In this document: positions 61,068-64,000 of the stretch, one piece after another | Numbering within the stretch: the first letter of the stretch is position 1 | Layout: the number at the start of each line of letters is the position of its first letter | Source: an uncultured Hungatella sp. | GTDB taxonomy: Bacteria; Bacillota; Clostridia; Lachnospirales; Lachnospiraceae | DNA length: 64,000 bases | Direction of reading: 5' to 3' | Assembly (NCBI GenBank): GCA_910585435.1 | Contig: CAJUEJ010000008.1 | Location: 47,952 to 111,951, forward strand | Position numbers and translations under genes: made by a program | Notes under the pieces: model-generated | The model's database searches: none | What the model was told of the DNA's origin: nothing | Seen by the model: only the letters and a program-made list of their open reading frames with translations

Positions 61068-61239
61068 AAATAAGCCCCCTTAAAGTCATACAGACAGTTA
61101 AACTTTTCAATACTCCTATATTTGTATATATCGGCTTATTTCAGTAAAAAATTACCAGAGGTTCATTGAAATGCAGAAAATAGTATCTGGGAGCAGTGCG
61201 CTTAATGGGTCTGACCATAGGGGGAATATTGTGAACTTC

Positions 61240-61268
61240 TTGAATGTGAGGTAAAAAAATGATATGAT
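61240..61268 (+). promoter_or_regulatory. Promoter in the 61068-61404 spacer
   Basis: TTGAAT, 17 bases, TATGAT, pointing to the gene at 61405. The rest of this 337-base spacer shows no gene, RNA structure or repeat that I can identify. Confidence 0.5.
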
Positions 61269-61404
61269 AAAAACATCCTATTGGCCACTGAGGACAAAGA
61301 GTGCGCAAACCTACAGTAAGGATTCGTTACTTTTACGGTATGCAGATACATAAAACAAAACCTTCCAAGGGCGAAGAGAAGGAAGAGAGGAGAGGTGAGT
61401 CAAA

Positions 61405-61692
61405 ATGATTCAACTAAAAGGAGTCATGGGAATTCCCCTTTTGAAAAAAAGTAAATTTACCGGCAGTGAGGGTATGCTGCGCTTCGTGCTGGAGCGGTGT
61501 TCAGACGAGGAAGGGGAACGTCTGGCGGCTGTCTGCTGGCAGGGAGAGTTTTGCTCGGATGCAACGCCTCAGGAGGAAAAAACAACAGAATATTTTCCGT
61601 TTACCGCAGAGGGCGTGGAGCAGGCGGAGGCATGGCTGAACAGGCAGTGCACGGACATGGGAAAGGAGCGGCAAGACTATGACAGAGCTTGA
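61405..61692 (+). CDS. Small unknown protein preceding the sirtuin gene
   Basis: A 95-residue protein (MIQLKGVMGIPLLKKSKFTG, later EYFPFTAEGVEQAEAWLNRQ). RBS AGGAGAGGTGAG is strong. It overlaps the sirtuin gene by 14 bases, so the two are co-translated, implying a functional link. No family recognised. Confidence 0.72.
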   Translation: MIQLKGVMGIPLLKKSKFTGSEGMLRFVLERCSDEEGERLAAVCWQGEFCSDATPQEEKTTEYFPFTAEGVEQAEAWLNRQCTDMGKERQDYDRA

Positions 61693-62428
61693 AACATTAA
61701 AGCAATGGATCGAAGAAAGCAGCAATATCGTATTTTTTGGCGGAGCAGGGGTGTCTACCGAAAGCGGGATCCCGGATTTCCGCAGCCAGGACGGGCTTTA
61801 TAACCAGGAGTATGACTACCCTCCGGAGACCATTATCAGCCACAGCTTTTTTGTAAGCAACCCCAAAGAGTTTTATCGTTTCTATAAAAATAAGATGATA
61901 TGCACCCAGGCAAAGCCTAACAAAGCCCACCTGGCTCTGGCAAAGCTGGAGAAGGAGGGGAAGCTTAAGGCGGTCATTACACAGAACATCGACGGGCTGC
62001 ACCAGATGGCCGGCAGCCGGGAGGTGCTGGAGCTTCATGGTTCCATCCACAGGAATTATTGTACCAGATGCGGAAAATTTTATGGCCTGGATGCAATAGA
62101 GGAAGCAGAAGACGTTCCTGTCTGCAGCTGCAAAGGCATGATAAAGCCGGATGTGGTCCTGTATGAAGAAGGGCTGGATCAGGAGATCCTTCAAAAATCT
62201 GTAAGATATATCCGCCAGGCAGACATGCTGATTGTGGGAGGGACTTCCCTGACCGTATATCCGGCAGCCGGCCTGATTGACTATTATCAGGGAGAAAAGC
62301 TGGTTCTCATCAATAAGTCTGCCACCGCCAGAGATGCCTGCGCGGATTTGGTGATTACCGATCCTATCGGTCAGGTACTAGAGGCATGTGTTCTGCACAC
62401 AGATAATCCGCGGGGGAAGAAAGCGTGA
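61679..62428 (+). CDS. Sir2-family NAD-dependent protein deacylase
   Basis: Removes acetyl or other acyl groups from lysines using NAD+. 249 residues. Motifs: FFGGAGVSTESGIPDFRS (NAD-binding, residues 18-35), TQNIDGLHQMAG, catalytic His in LELHGSIHRNYC, and a zinc site with four Cys (CTRCGKF and CSCKG). The C-terminal GGTSLTVYPAAGLI segment is also standard. Confidence 0.95.
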   Translation: MTELETLKQWIEESSNIVFFGGAGVSTESGIPDFRSQDGLYNQEYDYPPETIISHSFFVSNPKEFYRFYKNKMICTQAKPNKAHLALAKLEKEGKLKAVITQNIDGLHQMAGSREVLELHGSIHRNYCTRCGKFYGLDAIEEAEDVPVCSCKGMIKPDVVLYEEGLDQEILQKSVRYIRQADMLIVGGTSLTVYPAAGLIDYYQGEKLVLINKSATARDACADLVITDPIGQVLEACVLHTDNPRGKKA

Positions 62429-62466
62429 AAGAAAATTCCTAATTATGCAGTGTAAATTTTCTTTCA
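62426..62466 (+). terminator. Inverted repeat at the sirtuin stop codon
   Basis: TGAAAGAAAATT (containing the stop codon) and AATTTTCTTTCA form a perfect 12-bp stem with a 17-base loop. The descending arm is T-rich, so it may terminate or attenuate transcription before the repeat array. Confidence 0.5.
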
Positions 62467-62474
62467 TACCTTGT

Positions 62475-62647
62475 ATGCGCTTTAAAAAGGAATGGGGGAA
62501 ATATGCGCCTCGAAAGGGAACAGTGGGAAAAATGCGCCTCGAAAAGGAATGGCGGGAAGTATGCGCTTTAAAAAGGAGCAGCAGGAAAAATGCGCCTCGA
62601 AAAGGAATGGCAAGAAGTATGCACCTTAAAAAGGAATGGTGAAAAAT
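62475..62647 (+). repeat. Tandem array of six 29-bp repeats, each with an RBS and ATG
   Basis: Successive ATGs lie at 62475, 62503, 62532, 62561, 62590, 62619 and 62648, spaced 28 then five times 29 bases. The unit consensus is ATGCGCCTCGAAAAGGA followed by ATGGCGGGAAGT. Two variants alternate: GCGCTTTAAAAAGGA (units 1, 4 and, with one change, 6) and GCGCCTCGAAAAGGA (units 2, 3, 5). Each holds AAAGGA followed by a spacer and the next ATG; the seventh ATG is the start codon of the DUF951 gene. As 29 is not a multiple of 3, each ATG is in a different frame from its neighbour. Confidence 0.9.
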
Positions 62648-62851
62648 ATGGTATATGAAGTAGGAGACATTGTAAAATTGAAAAAACCTCACCCCTGTGG
62701 CAGCCATGAATGGGAAATACTGCGTGTGGGAGCTGATTTTCGTCTGAAATGCATGGGGTGCAGCCATCAGATCATGGTGGAGCGGAAACTGGTAGAGAAA
62801 AACACGCGGGGACTGCGAAAACCGGAAAACGGAAAGGGGCAGAGTAACTGA
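62648..62851 (+). CDS. DUF951 family protein
   Basis: A 67-residue protein with the DUF951 pattern: YEVGDIVKLKKPHPCGSHEWE and RLKCMGCSHQIMVERK, with three conserved Cys that could bind metal. DUF951 genes commonly lie near rpsF-ssb-rpsR in Firmicutes, as here. Start: ATG 62648, the seventh ATG of the array; an in-frame ATG at 62636 (MVKNMVYEV) is an alternative that would use the repeat's internal AAGGAATGG. Confidence 0.88.
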   Translation: MVYEVGDIVKLKKPHPCGSHEWEILRVGADFRLKCMGCSHQIMVERKLVEKNTRGLRKPENGKGQSN

Positions 62852-62878
62852 CAATCGATGCCTTAAGAGGACAAGAAA

Positions 62879-62913
62879 AGGTGGCGCAAAATAGTAAATA
62901 TTCTGCGTCACCT
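62879..62913. terminator. Bidirectional terminator between DUF951 and the convergent gene
   Basis: AGGTGGCGCA and TGCGTCACCT form a 10-bp stem with one G-U pair. In the minus direction TTTTCTTG follows; in the plus direction CTGTCTTAT follows. Confidence 0.65.
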
Positions 62914-62947
62914 CTGTCTTATACACTATAAGCAGATACTTCCGGGC

Positions 62948-63580
62948 TTACGCCATACCGCCTACGCCCTGCTTTGCATAGTAATCATCGAACAGCTTAT
63001 TGACAGCGTCGTGAGTCTCACCGGAAATAGAAGGCAGATCCCCGCCCCAGGCAGCTCCGGCCTGCTCAAATCCCTTTTCAACAGCAGCCTGCATCTTCTT
63101 CATGGTCTCCACATCATCGCCTGCCAGAGCCTGTGCGAAATCAAAGATTCTCTGGGAAGTCTGCTTTACACCCCAGAATCCGTCTTCAGAGATAGCTTCC
63201 TGCGCCTCTGCCTTTGTCTTGGCATCTACGGTGTAGTTGCCGCTGGCCATCATCTTCCAGAAATCGTCGCCCTGTGCCTGGGAAGCGGTGATGCCCTGCT
63301 TCTGGAACATCTGGGTCATCATATTGGTGAAACGGGACATCTGATTGTTCAGATCATCCTTCAAGCTCTTTACCAATGCAGCCCGATCTTCCTTGCTCAT
63401 CTTGGTGATGTCTGTGTCTTTGCTAAGCTCAACCTTATCTACATCCGGAGCCTCAGCTTTAACAGGATCCTTCTTAGAAGAAACAGCTGCGGCATCGGTA
63501 GTAGAAGCGGTAACATGTGTCTGCTGTACGGACTGGTTGTACTGCCGGACGGCAGCATCATAATTTGTATTTAACTGCAT
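62948..63580 (-). CDS. Unknown conserved-looking soluble protein
   Basis: A 210-residue protein. The N-terminal 60 residues are Ser/Thr/Ala-rich and end in VDKVELSKDTDIT, a pattern reminiscent of small regulators whose N-termini contain VxLS repeats. The rest is helical (MSRFTNMMTQMFQKQGITAS, ISEDGFWGVKQTSQRIFDFA) with a Gly-rich end. No signal peptide. The strong RBS AAGGAGGAATTC stands before the ATG. Function unknown; it lies between DUF951 and rpsF on the opposite strand. Confidence 0.75.
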   Translation of the reverse strand: MQLNTNYDAAVRQYNQSVQQTHVTASTTDAAAVSSKKDPVKAEAPDVDKVELSKDTDITKMSKEDRAALVKSLKDDLNNQMSRFTNMMTQMFQKQGITASQAQGDDFWKMMASGNYTVDAKTKAEAQEAISEDGFWGVKQTSQRIFDFAQALAGDDVETMKKMQAAVEKGFEQAGAAWGGDLPSISGETHDAVNKLFDDYYAKQGVGGMA

Positions 63581-63720
63581 ATGAATTCCTCCTTATAGAA
63601 CTTTAAGAAATAATATTTTGGAAAATTTATCTATTTACTATATCGGCACAAAATATAATTATCTTAATGGTATAAATCCCTGTTTTATAAAAATTTGAGA
63701 TAAAAATCCCGGAAAATCCC

Positions 63721-63749
63721 TTGATTTTTAAGGAAATTTCTGCTACAAT
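63721..63749 (+). promoter_or_regulatory. Promoter of rpsF
   Basis: TTGATT, 17 bases, TACAAT with an upstream TGC (extended -10). About 75 bases before the start codon. Confidence 0.65.
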
Positions 63750-63774
63750 ACTTCCCTGTGACACATCAATCCTT

Positions 63775-63798
63775 GCTCTCGGAACTGAAAACGAGGGC
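63775..63798 (+). promoter_or_regulatory. Leader hairpin of rpsF (possible S6:S18 autoregulatory site)
   Basis: GCTCTCG pairs with CGAGGGC around loop GAACTGAAAA, 27 bases before the start codon. An S6:S18-binding RNA motif is known in rpsF leaders; this hairpin stands in the right place, but I do not see that motif's CCG element clearly. Confidence 0.4.
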
Positions 63799-63824
63799 CA
63801 GAGACCATAAGGAGGTAAGAAACT

Positions 63825-64000
63825 ATGAACAAGTATGAGTTAGCTGTTGTTCTTAGCGTAAAACTCGAAGATGAAGAAAGAGCCGCTGCCATTGAGAAGG
63901 TAACAGGATATATTACCCGTTTTGGCGGTACCGTGACCAACATTGATGAATGGGGCAAGAAGAGACTTGCCTACGAGATTCAGAAGATGAAAGAGGCTTA
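63825..64000 (+). CDS. rpsF: 30S ribosomal protein S6 (3' end outside window)
   Basis: The first 58 codons of S6 (MNKYELAVVLSVKLEDEERA, then GGTVTNIDEWGKKRLAYEI), which binds 16S rRNA with S18 in the 30S platform. RBS CATAAGGAGGTAAGAAACT is near ideal. ssb and rpsR are expected downstream, outside the window. Confidence 0.96.
   Translation, partial: MNKYELAVVLSVKLEDEERAAAIEKVTGYITRFGGTVTNIDEWGKKRLAYEIQKMKEA

Noticed and set aside
62475..62647. CRISPR array
   Set aside because: The 29-bp units are directly adjacent, with no unique spacers between them, and no cas genes are near. The unit content (RBS plus ATG) explains it better.
62378..62926. Long minus-strand reading frame across the repeat array
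   Set aside because: It is a by-product of the repeats and of the antisense of DUF951 and sirtuin; no ribosome-binding site or family resemblance.

Overview
The window looks like a chromosomal segment from an anaerobic, low-to-mid G+C Firmicute of the Lachnospiraceae type (Enterocloster, Lacrimispora or Hungatella-like; genus level is a guess). Reasons: strong AGGAGG-type ribosome-binding sites, GTG/TTG starts, a fused AdhE, a complete set of anaerobic (CbiK/CbiD/CbiG) cobalamin genes, a Firmicute Tad pilus locus, and several families typical of that group (DUF5702, DUF6147, DUF6382, DUF951, DUF2508, TM1266-like regulator, Rpn-related gene relics). No rRNA, prophage or CRISPR array is visible; one tRNA (Lys, CTT) is present.

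Layout. 1-9 kb: the 3' part of adhE, an APH-fold kinase, a DEDDh exonuclease that seems to be made from a nearly leaderless mRNA, then minus-strand cell-envelope genes (D,D-carboxypeptidase, DUF1461, HEPN-like/SH3b), trmB and trxA. 9-18 kb: tRNA-Lys, a GntR/LacI-type regulator and a carbohydrate operon (lipoprotein binding protein, two permeases, PHP-family phosphoesterase, GH38-like DUF5054 protein); the transporter ATPase is not encoded here. 18.7-34.9 kb: a cobalamin riboswitch with its terminator, followed by a tightly overlapping operon cbiK-cobQ-cobT-cobU-cobS-(short cobU paralogue)-cbiB-cobD-cbiC-cbiD-cbiF-cbiG-cbiH-cbiJET-cbiA and a TM1266-like regulator. This makes adenosylcobalamin by the early-cobalt route. 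CbiL, uroporphyrinogen/precorrin-2 synthesis and a corrinoid adenosyltransferase are not in the window.

35-41.7 kb (minus strand): DUF2508 gene, GH13 amylase, glgB, then an OmpR-type response regulator and a multi-pass histidine kinase. 41.8-52.5 kb: a Tad/type IVb pilus operon with two prepilin peptidases, TadZ-like protein, TadA, TadB, a TadC carrying an extra Ig-like ectodomain, Flp1-like pilin, DUF5702 protein, two TadE-like pseudopilins (one with two Cys/His modules) and a DUF6382-FHA protein. 52.5-56.7 kb: rhomboid protease, HIT protein, ECF-like sigma factor, murG on the other strand, a DUF4367 anti-sigma-like protein and a DUF6147 secreted protein; the last part is markedly AT-rich.

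56.8-61 kb is a gene graveyard: fragments of an IS1182-type transposase, of Rpn-related proteins and of a group II intron, plus an intact DUF4143 AAA ATPase gene inside a 1.5-kb segment bounded by 15-bp direct repeats, one of which contains the stop codon of the neighbouring gene. 61.4-64 kb: small unknown protein, sirtuin, a striking array of 29-bp repeats, each repeating a ribosome-binding site and an ATG and running straight into the start of a DUF951 gene, an unknown minus-strand protein, and the start of rpsF with its promoter and a leader hairpin.

Most notable for follow-up: the 29-bp tandem RBS/start array, the repeat-bounded insertion at 58.8-60.3 kb, the remodelled Tad components, a shared hairpin-plus-RBS element in front of cobS and the tadZ-like gene, and the near-leaderless exonuclease gene.
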